Assembly: GCF_030272615.1 (NCBI RefSeq)
Contig: NC_081415.1
Location: 629,215,240 to 629,279,239 of the forward strand
DNA: 64,000 nt
Source of the DNA: Cryptomeria japonica
Lineage: Eukaryota; Streptophyta; Pinopsida; Cupressales; Cupressaceae
Reading direction: 5' to 3'
The stretch's first letter is position 1. Every line of letters begins with the position of its first letter. Shown here piece by piece: positions 1-13,300 of the stretch. The notes below the pieces were generated by a model that did no database searches, was not told the origin of the DNA, and was given only the letters and a program-made list of their open reading frames with translations. The position numbers and the translations under genes were made by a program.

Positions 1-1440
1 TCACAGAGGAATAGGAGAAGAAAAAGGTTGGGGAGGAGGCATCAACCAATCATATTTGCAACGGTATGGAAGTTGCAATGCCTTCCCTTCAGTTTATGTT
101 CCTCTATGAGTCCCTTTTCCCACTTTCTCTGATCCTAGGCATGAAGGCTTGAGCTCCTTTACTATTTGAGGGGAAATTTTACTTCTTGTTGGGATCTAAA
201 CCCTTTTCTTGGAGGGAAATGCTCTATAGAAAAAAATGATGCATCTCACAATCCATCTGGAAGCATCAAGGATGATAGTGGCATGACTGAAAAGGTACTA
301 AAATGTAGTTAGTAATTTTGGCTCTACCTCATCATGAAGTGCTGGTATGGACATTTTTTTAGAGATTTGTGAAGAATCAAAAGCGGTCTTGTAGGCTTGT
401 GATAGGTGTCTCCTCTGGCCCAAAGCTTGTTTTCTCCCTTGAGTCTATAAAAGGGAATTCAAGGCCATGAGATAGGGTCGAGAAATTTGTTCACAAATCT
501 TGGGTCCAAATCCTTGGTCATAGTGAGTCTAGTGAAATGAGTAGGATATAAAAGTCATTTACGGAGCAAATGAAATGGGTCTTGTGTCATAGTTTACGCA
601 GGTTCTTGAAGGAGTTATATGTAAGATGATTTATAATAGAAAATAGCTTGTTAAATGAATGAAAACATATTTCAAATCCATTTCTCCAGCGTGTAATTCT
701 GTTATGTTTTGAATGAGTAGAACCAAGGATTTTCTAATTAATTGCATTGTTATGGTGTATGTATTTTCTATTTTTGCTTTGACCTAAGGGGTTAATTAAA
801 TGCTTAAATATAATTGTAGACTGATGGGGCTTATGCATGGATTCATATAAGTATTTCGGGTTGGAATATATAGATGAGAGATATTGTAAGGTAGTATTAT
901 CTTAGATCCTAAGTTATTAGATCAAAGGTTCTGTTATATTTTTATCCTACATTTTACAATTTTAGTCACCCTATGGATAAGACACCATTCATGGCTTGTA
1001 GTTGTGTCTAATAATAGTTTTGTACTCATGACTCATCGACAACTCTCTATGAACTGTGAATATTATAACATATTTTCATTTTTTGTGTATGTTGTTTCTT
1101 GTTGAAAACATCTCATGCTCCAAAGTGGGTCGAGGATCACTGAGAGCCAGCCACACTGTACCATTCTCCCTCTTTGTTGAGCCCTCCTAAGAATGAGATC
1201 TTCTTTGTTCTAATGTTACTCTTGAGTATGGTGCAGAGATTGTGAGTGCATTAAGGGATCACCCTCTTGGGTTTTGGAGAGCCCAAAGTGTAGAAGGATT
1301 AGAAGAATCCTTTTCATATATTGGTCCAAGTCCCTAAGTATTCTAAATAGTTGGAGTTGGCTTCTCCATGCATGATTCGAGGGCTCAAGTTGGTTTCTAC
1401 CTCTATTGCAATGTAAACCCCATTCTAGGGAACCAACACA
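1..1440. other. No recognised gene; left flank
   Basis: I see no reading frame here that resembles a known protein; the only frame above 70 codons (minus strand, near 1216-1443) has no recognisable motif. The stretch lies upstream of the gypsy remnant that starts near 1441 and could be its decayed gag or leader, but nothing in the sequence shows this. Confidence 0.4.
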
Positions 1441-2057
1441 CAAGACAACATTGATAACTATACAGAGGTCTCATATGACTATGCCATTCATGCTATTAGC
1501 ATAGGAGATGCAACAAATATTGACCTAAAAGATAAATTTGATGATGGGACAAATGATGATGAGAAAAGTTAGTGGATCGAAAACTATGATAACTAGGTTT
1601 GCATGTTGTCAAAAGCACAAAGGTATGATATAAATGAGATTCTCTATCTTATAGACTAGGAGTAGGAAGAACCACCATATTCAGGATGGTTTGAAGAAGA
1701 TGAGGTTATAGAAAAGTTCATGGGTGTTAGAATTACACATGATGATTATAAGATGGGATATGAAATAAACCTTGATAGCACAATGTATCCTGAAGGAGTA
1801 AAATCCCTCACAAGAGATAATATAGTGGCTACTATCATTGTAAATCCAAGAGAGGAAGATTGTGCAATAATCATGTGCCGATTAAAACTGGCCTTATACG
1901 GGGTACCATCAAATCATTCACTAGCAGCAAGAAACTATAATTTGGTTGAACAACTGAAGAAAACCCCAACACAAATATCCCTTTTTGAGTTATTAAGCAT
2001 ATCACCAAATCATAGGGCTATCCTAGATAAAGCACTCCAAGACTCAGTGGTTGCTAG
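1441..2057 (+). pseudogene. Ty3/gypsy gag-pol spacer segment upstream of protease
   Basis: The clearest frame (from about 1720) contains NLVEQLKKTPTQISLFELL followed by a segment ending LDKALQDSVV. This combination is common in plant Ty3/gypsy polyproteins just upstream of the protease. Stops occur before 1720, so the upstream part is decayed. The frame is cut at 2058 by an LTR and resumes at about 3172 with TDIDENNFQSMV, the usual continuation. A part of it (about 1680-1790) resembles a second spacer segment at about 4975-5120. Not functional. Confidence 0.7.
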
Positions 2058-3171
2058 TGTTGGCTTGATGATGATTCTAATGAATGACTTCATGTGCTGT
2101 CATTGATGGAACATGTACAAACATATGTTCACATTGTCTACCGGTATTACTTCTAAAGTTACTTGTATTGCTACCAGTATTGGAATTTTAGTTTATGATG
2201 GTTTAAAGAGTGTCAAACCAGTACATGTAGACAACTAGTATATGCAGGATTGATGTGACACCAACTTGAAGATTCAGCGAAGACCATCAAAGAAGCAAAT
2301 GGAAGACAATCGGTTTACTTGTTGACAGTGGTTAACTCTAACCGATATCGGTGTTCCAATTGGTATTTATTGATTGTGTGATGAGTTATCACCGGTCATG
2401 ATGAGCTACCCTAATCGACAAATTTTGGTGGTAATTTGTGATGAGTTATATTTGATTATCCAGATACACTGCACCTAGTAAATTGTGATATAATCTCTAA
2501 GCCAACATGAAATCTAAATGTCTATATAATGACATTATGATGAACTATTTCATATGAGATGATCTGATGCAAAGATAGAAGTGTTAAGTTGTTGAAGGCA
2601 TTGCGAAATATGTTGGTGATGCATTTTTGAGTGCACAGAAGAGGATCTATTCAAGAAAGTTGTGCTACTTCTAGATCACACCACCTGTTGTTTTCTAATC
2701 ACTACAATAGTCAAACCCCCTAACAGGGTAAGCTCTAACAAGATTCATTATACAAATCCTTTAACAAGGTGATCCATTAGTTTGGATTCAGAAATCCCCT
2801 ACCGAGGTTACTCCTAATAGGGTACTACCTTTAATAGGGTATAGCTCCTAATAGAGCTTTGGGATCTTTAACAGGATTTGCTCCTAGCAGAGCACTTTTG
2901 TAGACCTTAACCTACCAGTTACCTATTATTGCGGATACTTAACTTGTGAGTCCCATCTCATCGTGGTTTTTCCCATTTGGGTTTTCCACTTATAATCACT
3001 TGTGTTATGGTGAATGTTTTACTTATTGTGGATGCTTTAATATAATTTTGGATTCCATGCATAGTGTTTAGTAAACTTATTAAGTATATCTATCGGTCAG
3101 TGTTTAAACTAGTATTGGAATTGGTGTCACTGATTCACCCCCCCCCCTCTCAGTGCTTTATAAGTCTATCA
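2058..3171 (+). mobile_element. Solo (or truncated) Copia-type LTR
   Basis: A segment of about 1.1 kb interrupts the gypsy coding frame. It starts TGTTGGC, and its right end carries ACTGATTCACCCCCC then CTCTCAG, a motif also found near the 3' end of the LTR at 53737-55075 and, in reverse, in the LTRs at 8669, 14537 and 55635. There is no internal coding region, which fits a solo LTR left by LTR-LTR recombination. I could not find a matching 5-bp duplication, so the ends are uncertain by several bases. Confidence 0.6.
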
Positions 3172-3674
3172 ACCACGGACATAGATGAAAATAATTTTCA
3201 ATCCATGGTAGGGAATTTGGTTGTTCTTCTCGTATTGTTTTCACAGAATGGGATGTCCCTACTGATAGACCTTTTCACAATGATCCACTACATCTAGAGG
3301 CTTATATACATAAGAAGAAAGTTAGAAGAGTAATCATCGATGGGGGAGTTGGTCTTAGCCTTTGTACACTAAAGTTGGTCAAGGCATTGGGCCATTTTGA
3401 ACTTCCCATTGATCCCATAAAGAGAATAAAAATCAAGGCATATGATGATGAAGAGCACCCTTCAAAAGGTGTGATTACACTACCAGTACAAGTAGGACCT
3501 ATTACAACATATGTTACCTTTCAAGTCTTGGATAGAGAGCTAGGATATAACAAGATATTAGGTCACCCATGGATTCATGCCATGCAGGTTGTACCTTCGA
3601 CATTCCACCAATGTATTAAATTTCCATATAATGGCATTGAAATCACCATCCATGGTGATCCAAACCCATTTTAA
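3172..3674 (+). pseudogene. Ty3/gypsy aspartic protease region
   Basis: With one frame change near 3240-3300 this stretch encodes a retropepsin-like region. It has VIIDGGVGLSLC where the active site (usually D-S/T-G-A) is expected, then a hydrophobic strand-rich segment and ILGHPWIHAM, the plant gypsy counterpart of the (I/L)LG(R/M)xW(L/I) flap-side motif. The last frame runs 3375-3674 and ends in a stop after the segment HQCIKFPYNGIEITI. The active-site DGG instead of D(S/T)G suggests it is inactive. It sits directly right of the inserted LTR and upstream of the RT. Confidence 0.75.
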
Positions 3675-5301
3675 CATTGTAATCACTTAAAGGCAAGTGT
3701 GGATAACCAAGTACCTATCAATAAAGTAGCCCCACTCAGCACACAAATGAAATCATTGACAATTACAAAAACACAGAAAGCTACACCTGTAACACCTTCT
3801 TTACAGATTAAAGAAGTCTGATGTGGGGAATATTCTATTACATGTACATCAAATGTCAGGCAATTATCTCTTTCTCCTAGATCTTTTGGGAAACCTTAAA
3901 CTACTCTAATAAAACAAGATAAAGGAAAAGAGATAGTTAAATACTCAAATTCATGCTCATTCATTAGATGGGGAGACTTACAAGAAGAATCCTTAGATGA
4001 AGATGTCAATCAATGGTTATATAAAGAAGAAGATGACATGAAAATAGCTAGGTTACCCTTGGATCAATATGGCAGTGGTTTCAAAATTCTACAGAAACAT
4101 GGGTATGATGGTACCACGGGCCTGGGATCATAGAACCAAGGGAGAATAGAACCTATTTTACCTCGGGAGAACCCAAATAATCAAGGGTTAGGATATAAAC
4201 ACCTCACAAAGGTAACAAAGGCAAGACAATGAACATTTGACATATTAAATAGGCCTAGACTAGCTTCAAAGAAAGTACCTCAAAGTCATTCATTAATGGG
4301 AATATTCCCTCCTTCATCTCATAGAAGTGAAAAAATAAAAACATACCCTAGTGAGGAATCAGATGGTGAAGATCTCAAGCAGCTTTTATAAGAAACTAAT
4401 GTGGTATCATCCAACAGTATGATAGCTAGAATATTTTCAAAGCAAATGTGGTAACAAAGACTGGGTTAGCACCTACAAATGTGGTAACAAAAACTGGATT
4501 AGCACCTGCAAATGAGTCTAATACCTGGATTCTACCAATGGATGTCATAATTCTACCAAGAGAAATAAACCTAGCTCTACCAAATAAGTCATATGAAGAA
4601 TGAATGGAACATCTTATACCAGGATTAAGAGAAGTCTCTACCACAGAAAGAGGGTCCACAAGTCAGGAACATATCCCACTATTTATTACTACAATTGAAG
4701 TTTCCCTATCACCCATTCAGGAACAAGATGAGATAAATGACATAGAATCAGATAGTGGAACATATATAGAAAGTGTGACAGATTCTCATGACTATGAATT
4801 TTTCTCTCTTCACAACAATACCCCATGAATAATAGAAACAACATTTGACAATCAACCACTTATTGATGATGGTATTGTCTACAAGGATATACAAATTCAC
4901 CCAAAATCGATTAAATATATTCAGAAAAGAAAGGATTTACCCCTTATACATTCACATTTAACTGACTGGGGGCAAGAAGAGTCACCAAGTTTGGACTAGT
5001 TTGAAAATGATGAAGCTATCGCAGAATTCCTTGGTGTCAAAGAAGGGTTTCCCTATGGTGATCATAAGGCAGGGTTTTCTATAGACTTGGATAGAACAAC
5101 ATACTTTGGGGAGGGAAGTTTCTCTATGTGAGAAGATGCAAATGAAAGTTCTAACAATGGTAAAAGCAAGTTAGACAATCTCCCTATTGAACAAGAAAAT
5201 TTTGCATTGCTTGTGGTAAAGACTAAAGAAATCAATATAGAAGAAGGAGAGGTTATACACAATATCCACTTAGTTGAGTCATAAAGTTCTTCAAACAATG
5301 C
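3675..5301 (+). pseudogene. Ty3/gypsy spacer between protease and RT
   Basis: Fragmentary + strand frames connect protease and RT; the longest is 4604-4828 (74 codons, acidic). There is no domain I can name. A tandem duplication of roughly 42 bp lies at about 4430-4512 (the string AATGTGGTAACAAA occurs twice). Around 4975-5120 the translation resembles the segment at 1680-1790. Several in-frame stops show decay. Long poorly conserved spacers are usual in Tat-type gypsy elements, which is background knowledge and not shown by this sequence. Confidence 0.5.
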
Positions 5302-5975
5302 ATGTTCAATTTCACTTGGTCATATGCATATATGCCAAGACTAAACCCAGAGTTGGTATTAAATCACTTATTGTTGTTACCAGGAATCAAACCATACAAG
5401 CAAAAACTTAGAAAGATGCATCCCCAGATTGTATTAATGGTAAAGGTGGAACTACAAAAACTTCTGGATGTGGGCTTTATTAGACCTATTGACTATGCAG
5501 AGTGGATATCCAATCTAGTACCTGTGACTAAACCCACTAGGGGCATAATAATTTACACAAACTTTTGAGATTTAAACAAGGCATGTCCTAAGGATGATTT
5601 CCCATTACCTAACAAGACATGATAGTTGATCTAACTTCTAGGAATGAAATAATTTCACTAATGGATGGTTTCTCAGGATACAACCAAATTAGGATTTTGC
5701 CAAAATATCAACACAAGACTGCATTTACCTGTCCATGGGGAACATACTGTTGGAACATCATGCAGTTTGGTCTTAAGAATGTAGGAGAAACATATCAAAG
5801 AGCCATGACAACATTATTCCATGACATGATCCACAATATCATGAAGGATTATGCTGATGATCTACTAGCTAAATCAAAAACAAGAGGTCACTTGGAAGTC
5901 CTAGCTAATATATTTGATTGATTAGAACAATACAATTTTAGATTAAATCAAAAGAAGTGTGTGTTCATTGTCACA
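5302..5975 (+). pseudogene. Ty3/gypsy reverse transcriptase, N-terminal and palm
   Basis: The sequence encodes the RT entry motif (KLRKMHP, LLDVGFIRP), DLNKACPKDDFPLPN, MDGFSGYNQI, KTAFTCPWGTYCW and MQFGLKNVGETYQRAM. The catalytic YADD tetrad is at 5850-5861. Stops lie between 5566 and 5619 and near 5919. The reading stops at 5975, inside the strand after the YADD loop, because the CACTA transposon begins at 5976; the missing continuation is found at 41183. Several canonical RT residues survive, but the stops make it non-functional. Confidence 0.9.
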
Positions 5976-6011
5976 CACTAATACATTTGGCCTCAAATTC
6001 CAATGGAGGTT
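5976..6011 (+). repeat. CACTA left terminal inverted repeat
   Basis: Starts with CACTA and matches the reverse complement of the right end at 27 of 36 positions, including CACTA and ACATTTGG without mismatch. The ACA duplication is at 5973-5975. Confidence 0.9.
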
Positions 6012-7988
6012 TCTGATGGACAAGGCATTTTGTGATCAATTTTTTTTTTAAATGTTTGATAATGTCAAAATATCGATGATGATTTTCGACAAAGCCCGTG
6101 TTATTCAGAATTTTGATGACCACATGCATTATTAAAAAAAAAAAGTGCAGTTTCATTTGAAAACTATGTGTGATGAATTGAATTAACAATTCCTTTGCCT
6201 CTGCCAATTCATTTGTTTCTTTGCCTCTCTGCAAATCGGATTTGACATGTCCTTCTCACTTTAACTCTCGACTTCCTAATTAACAACAATAGATTTATAT
6301 CAACCATCTTCTTATCTTTTCCTGGTCTGGTTTAAAATTGGATTGTCTAATAGGTGATATCGAAGGATTGAGTAGCTAGTTTGGAGGGTATCAAACTATT
6401 GGAGATGGCAAAATTCCTATAGATTTTTGCATGTCTATAAATTCTCATGGACTTGTAGGTTTTGTCTTTGTATCATGTAAAGTTTGTTGAAGACAAGTTC
6501 ATTTCAGAGTGTGTGTCTCATAAATTTGAGCTTTTCATTCTAATGATATGTTCTCATTTATCTATTTTTCTTTACTTTCCTAATGCTGCAATTCCTAGTT
6601 ATTGAAAAGTCTTCCAATTATCTATTATGTTAGATAAAGGCTAAAAGTATTGTATAAAAATTAAAAAATAAGTAAACCCTATTTACTATACGAGGATCGA
6701 AACATAAGTAGCAGCGATGTCCACATATTTATCTAAGTGGTGTTGCAAAATAGACTTCAACTTCCAAGTTTTGTCAAATCCATAGTAAAATCTTTTAGAA
6801 TCAAATAAGGTGATAAGAATTTGAATCTTCCATAGTTCAATTTGGCACCAGTTGTAGAGTGTGTTGGGATTCAATCTAATAGTTGGAATTTTTGCTTGAA
6901 TGCCCCCTTGTGCATATAGCCTTATTTTGCCCATCATATATAATAGATTTGAGAAATCTTTAAATGGATCTCCCTCGGTCAAATTTGTCTAGGTGTCATT
7001 CCACCTGCTATTATCTTATGTTGAAAGTTGCAAAAGCCAAAAAAAATTCTCTATCCAGGAAGGTTTTGGTCATTTTTCTCACTTTTTGTGGAGTTGGAGA
7101 GTTTTTGTTGACTAATAGACTTATTCTAATTGTCTAATATCAAGTTCCAACTGTCAGTCCCATGTGGAAGATGTGCTAAGTATATTGGGTTTTTCTTCTC
7201 TTCATCTATTTTTATTTCCTTCATTTGTGGGTTTTTAACGAACGACTGGACTTTTGTCTCTTTGTCCCAATATTTCATTCTCTTCTGCCCCTAATAACCT
7301 ATTTGAGATTCTATAATGAAGAGTTATCTTTAATTCAAGATAGGTTTGAAGGTCAGCCATTGATTATAAATAAAGTTCTAATGGATTTTGTCAAAACTGT
7401 CATAAAACCCTTGTTCACAGGGTTGCAACAAAAGAATTGATTATAACTCTTAAAGTAACCGCTTAAGTTTCTTCATATTTTGGATTCTAATAGTCAATTC
7501 AATACTCTTTTATATAAAGTTGGTTTCATGTTGATTGTTTGTATAAATTATAAGATATCTTATGCCCTAGCAGGCTAAATATGGAATGACCCTAAATGCC
7601 ATTGACTCAAAACCACATTATGAATGATAAAACCTTAAAATTCTCAAATTAAAACCTTAATACATTATGAATGACTTGATTGACTTCTTCGTAAATTCAT
7701 CATTCCTAAGTTGATTCTATTAGATGACACAATAAAAAGGTTTCTCTTTTTTTAAAACTCAAATATTTTTCATCAACTTGCCAAAATCATGCTTAGTTTT
7801 TAGCCAAGAAAACTATCTAAATAAAATAGTCTTCATAATTGAAGAGAGTCTAAGTTTAAGTAAAATTTCAACTTATATATAACTATTTATAAGAAGAATT
7901 ATGTACTTGCGATATCCTTTTGCGTAGCTTGTGAATGTTATGCACCGATGTTTTGATAGTCCAATTTTTTTGTGTGTGAAGAAAGACC
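6012..7988. other. CACTA 5' region upstream of the transposase gene
   Basis: AT-rich sequence between the left terminal repeat and the first transposase exon; by position it should hold the element's promoter and subterminal repeats. Two frames are open (minus strand 6686-6982, 98 codons; plus strand 7225-7440, 71 codons), but neither resembles a protein I know. No clear tandem subterminal array was visible by eye. Confidence 0.4.
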
Positions 7989-8668
7989 ATGTCAAAAAAT
8001 ATCAGCGAAGAACCAAATAAGGAGATGATTTCTAGATTGTGGTCTAACTTGAAAAGAAAAGGTGATGGAAAATGTTATTGTCCCTGCAAAATTTGTAAGG
8101 GATTAAAGACTAGAAGACTTCTAATCAAAATAGATAAGAAACATTGTAGGTAGCATGATCACATTGAAGGGGGACATGATTATCATCCATTGTTAAGTTG
8201 TTCATTATATCGTTTTAACAATTTATATACATAACAAATCACTTCATGATGAGATCACGATCATGGTTTATTTATGATGATCATTTTTATATAGGTCAAG
8301 CTCCCCAGGGCACATGATATGGACCAACACAACTCGAAGAATATATTTTTCGGAGTGGAGGAACATGGAGATGTGAATATCGAAGCTAAAGATAATGATC
8401 CCATGGAAGATGAAGATCATGCACCAGAAAACACAATTGAAGATGATGGTACAAATACATTGATCCATGACACATTTAGTACTGGCACAAATGATCATGA
8501 TGATCAAGACAACTTTGATGTTGTTCATGATTTACATGTACTCCAGAAGGCATGCAAGCCCCTTTATGAAGGCTCCCAAACAACTCTTCTCTCCGATGTA
8601 TTGTTGTTGGTGAACTTAAAGGTTATGAATGATTTATCCAACATAAAAAATCTCATGTATGTTAAGGT

Positions 8669-10129
8669 TGATATGAATGGATAGTACCAAACTGGTACTA
8701 AGAGGGGGGGGTGAATCAGTATAGACAAAAGCACACTCTTAAACTGGTTTGTCAGCAAACACTGTGCATTGACAGACAAAGAGTAACATCGGTCCTTAAA
8801 CATAGTACAACTGACAAAACCTAGAATAATTGAGACAAGCATAAACCGATTGACACTTATCTTCTCATACAATCTAACACTTCATTTCCATTTCACCCTA
8901 ATGCATGAACATGTAATCTACCATCAAAGATATACATATAAGCAACTAGATCAACATGATTCACCACTCAACAGAAAACAACATAGCATCACATGAAGAA
9001 GACATCACACATGACACACATATTTTTCATGTGGAAACCCAACTGGGAAAAACCACGGTGGGGATGAATACCCACAAGCTTGTTTTTGAACTCTTTATAA
9101 GTCTGCTCTATTACGAGCCTTGTCCGATTAAAGACTGATACAATAGGTTCTGTTAGGAACCAATCCTATTAGGGATCACCCGGTTAAGGGATGGCTAGAA
9201 TACTTGGTTAAGGGTTAAACCCTGTTACAGGTTACCTTATTAGAGGATTTCAAGAACTCAATGGTTTTGAGTCACCTTGTTAAAGGATTTACAGCAAGAT
9301 GGTTAAAGCTACCCTATTAAGGGATTTCTCAACTATTGAAGTGGTTAGAGATCAACAAGTATTACAATGATCTGGTAGCAGCACTCAATGCCAATGCAGA
9401 TCTACTTAAGCTCCTCTTCACCTTCTGCACTTACACTCTATAGGTATCACTTCTCTCCTCTGGTCTGGCAAGAATCACGTATCTCCTCTCTTGGATACAC
9501 ACACACAACTTTTGCCAACAGCCTCAAAAAAAATCACAACATCGACCTTATAGGAGAACCAATAAGTCAGTAGCATAAACCCTAAACCCTAAACCTGTTA
9601 GGTTAAGGAATTCAAACGGTTCAATCCTGACGATTGAGCACACTGCATTAAACGCAACAGTCTTGATCCAATCTCAAGACATTCTCCATCATTCATTTTC
9701 CATTGATTTCATGGTGGTTGATCACCCATCACACGTTATCACCATTTACAGACTTTGCACATTCCTGAGGTAGATAGGAATAGTCTCCTTCATGCAAGAT
9801 CCTTCACGCACACAAGGCTTCGTGGCAACATGAGTTGTTCTTCATTATCATGCTATCTCATCACACAAAGTCACTGGTTGAGCCACATAGGCTTGAAGCA
9901 CTCCAACCAGAAACCTTGTAGTTGAGACTACCAACTAGTAGTCATACAACGCTTCCATGTGCCAGTTCCCATAACCATATGTCGGTTCACCTTGAACAAA
10001 CACACCACTTCACTTTGGAAAAAATATTGATTCACAGTGTTATACCGGTTCTCTTCTCTTCATCATATTGACATCAATGACAACACATAATGTCATTATG
10101 TCCTCATAGCGGTTCACATAATACCAACA
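8669..10129 (-). repeat. 3' LTR of the minus-strand Copia element
   Basis: 1,461 bp, bounded by TG and CA on the + strand and preceded by the duplicated AAGGT. Near its left edge it carries AAGAGGGGGGGGTGAATCAG, the reverse of a motif common to several Copia LTRs in this window. It includes a short telomere-like run (three units, about 9577-9596). Confidence 0.93.
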
Positions 10130-10141
10130 ATCTCCCCCTTT
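10130..10141 (-). other. Polypurine tract of the Copia element
   Basis: ATCTCCCCCTTT on the + strand directly abuts the LTR end; on the coding strand it is the purine run that primes plus-strand DNA synthesis in LTR retrotransposons. Confidence 0.8.
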
Positions 10142-10371
10142 GGCATTGATGGTAGTATACAAAGATATCTCTTCACTTCACATCTTCTCCCCCAATTTCT
10201 ACAGATATCTTCTTCACTTCACATCTTCTCCCCCTTTGACAACAATGCCAAAGCAGAGGCACAAGCTGCCCTATTCCATTATGCTGCTCCCCTTCAGGAG
10301 TAGCATCCTTCAACACATCCATCCAAAAAAAATTGACTATGCAATACCTGACTAATGTGGAGCATATGCCT

Positions 10372-13300
10372 TTAGTTTACCTCTTGAAGGGGCAACACCC
10401 CTAATTCACCTCTTAAGTACACAAATGTAGCCTTTGGGAGAGGCTTGGTGAATATGTCTGCTAACTGCTCCTTTCTGGAAACATGTTCCAGTGCAATCTC
10501 TTTGTTCTGAACCTTTTCCCTCAAGAAATGATACTTAAGCTCAAAGTGCTTGGTTCTAGAATGTAAAACTAGATTCTTGGAGATATTAATTGTACTAGTA
10601 TTGTCACAAAATATACTTACCAGTTCAGATACAGGAACTTTGAAGCCATTTAATACATGCTTCATCCAAATTGTCTGTGTGCAGTTCATGAAAGATACAA
10701 CATACTCAAGTTCCACTATAGACTAAGAGATACAACTCTTCTTCTTACTCATCCATGAGACCAGTCTACCACCGAGAAAGAATGCACCACCGGTTGTGCT
10801 TTTCCAGTCATCTACATTACCTGCCCAATCAGCATCTGTGTATACTTTTAAGTTGAAATCCTTGCTATATGGATACCACAATCCATAATCAATAGTTCCC
10901 TTCAGATACATAAGAATCTGCTTGGCTGCAACCAAGTGGGATTCTCTTGGGCTTTTTTGGAACCTTGCAGTAATGCCAACTGCATGTGTAATATCTAGTT
11001 TGATATGCACTACATAATGCAACTTACCAATAATTGATCGGTATTCCTTCTCATCAACCAATGCTGAGTCATCCTCTTTAGATAGTTTACAACCGGTCAC
11101 CATCATTGTACCAACCAGTTTACTATCTTCCATGCCAAAAGTCTTCAACACCTCTTTGACATACTTGGACTGAGTGATAAAGATTTCATCTTTCATCTGT
11201 TGGATCTGTAGTCCAATGAAGAATTTAATCTCCCCTATGAGTGACATCTCAAACTCTTTCTTCATCTCATCTGCAAACTCATGACTCATCTTGTCATCTC
11301 CACCAAAGATAATGTCATCAATAAATACCTCACAGATCAGGATCTGATCTCCTTTAGACTTCAAGTAGATATTTCTATCTTCACTTGTTCTCTCAAATCC
11401 AATCTTAAAAAGATGGGAATGTAGGCATTCATACCATGCTCTACATGCATGCTTTAGACCATATAAGGCTTTATGTAGCCTACATACCATGTCACTATCT
11501 TCAGATAGGGAAAACCCATGTGATTGCTTAATATACACCTCCTCTTCAAGTACACAATTTAGGAATGCAGATTTTACATCCATTTGATATACTTTGAAAC
11601 CTTTAAAAGATGCATATACAAGAAGCATAAAAACTCCTTCCAATCTAGCTACAGGAGCAAAGGTTTCTCGATAGTCTTCTCCTTCTTCTTGGGCATATCC
11701 TTTGCACACCAATCTGGCTTTGTTCCTAATTACTGTGCCATCCTCATTCAGCTTATTTCTGAAGACCCATTTGGTACCAATGACATTTTTATGCTTCGGT
11801 CTGGGTACCAAAGACCATGTACCATTTTTCTCTATCTAGTCAAGTTCCTCTTCCATTGCCTTGATCTAGTCTTCATCTTTATGTGCCTCTTTGAATGTTT
11901 TAGGCTCAAATTCAAAGATCATACATGAGTTTTCTCTTACCTTTCTTCTTGTAAGGATTCCTACATCCTTATCTCCTATGATCTGCTTAGGATCATGATT
12001 CAGCTTAACATACCGAGGAATGGTCTTGATAGATTCCTCTTGTTTTCCTTCTTCATCCTCATCTCCACCAATATCAACATCTACATCTACCGTTGTAGGA
12101 ACACTGTTACTGGTACTTGGTTGGCTGACAACCGGTTCCCAGAAGGTTACAACCATTTCATTTACCGCTTGCTTACTGCTGGTTTCCTCCATTTTTTTAG
12201 AGGTTTCATCAAATCTTACATTGATGCTTTCCATGATTCTCTGAGTCTTATTATTGAAACACTTGAGAGCTTTGCTCTTGGTGGAATACCCTAAGAATAT
12301 TCCCTCATCACATTTCGCATCAAATTTTCTCTGGTGTTCACTCCTCTTGATGTAACATTTTCTACCAAACACTCTAAAGTAGCTAACCATAGGTGTCTTA
12401 TCGGTCCAATACTCATAAGGAGTTTTAACCTTGCCTTTCTTGATGAGTACCCAGTTCATTGTATAGACTGCATTGCTCACCGCTTCTCTCCAAAAGGTGT
12501 GGGCTACCTTTTCTTGAATCAACATAGTTCTAGCTGCTTCAACCATAGTTTGTTTATTCCTCTCTACTAGGCCATTCTGTTGTGGAGTCTGGGGGGTAGA
12601 CAGTTGCCTCTTGATGCCATGTTCTTCACAGTACTTATTGAATTCACCAGAAGTGAATTCCCCTCCTTGATCAGTTCTCAGACACTTGATCCTTTTACCG
12701 CTTTCCTTCTCCACTAATGCTCTGAAGGCTTTGAACTTTACAAAAGCTTCAGACTTATCTTTCAATAATGTGACCCACATCATTCTTGAGCAGTCATCAA
12801 TAAGAATCATGAAGTACCTATCACCCTACACACTCCTAGTTTTCATAGGACCACACAAATCAGTATGCACAAGATCAAGCAAATTGTCAGTAGTGAAAGA
12901 TTTACCTTTAAAGGTTGAGGAAGACATTTTCCCCAATTGACACTCTCTGCACAAGGTATTATCCATTTTTCTTAGCACCGACAACCCTCTAACTGCCTTG
13001 ATCTTACTAGCCTTCACAATATTATCAAAGTTTACATGGCATCGTCTCCTATGCCATATCCAGCTATCATCAAATTTAGCCATAAGACATGTACTTATAT
13101 TTGCATTCAGCTGAAATAGGTTACCTTTGGTCTACATGTCAGTGGCCACCAATTCACCATTCTTTCCTTTGATTTTGCACACTCCATTCTTGAATTCCAG
13201 AGTGAGACCACTATCATTCAGCTAGGCAAAACTCAGATGTTGTGTCTGAGACCATCAACCCAGTACACATTGTCAGCACTACTCTTTCCATTCAGAGAGA

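Noticed and set aside
1216..1443. 75-codon minus-strand frame
   Set aside because: No recognisable motif or neighbour; expected by chance.
2699..2712. CACTACAA string as a possible CACTA transposon end
   Set aside because: No inverted partner or 3-bp duplication; it lies within the LTR at 2058-3171.
2053..3176. Target duplication around the LTR at 2058-3171
   Set aside because: GCTAG on the left does not match ACCAC on the right; shifting the ends by a few bases gave no convincing match.
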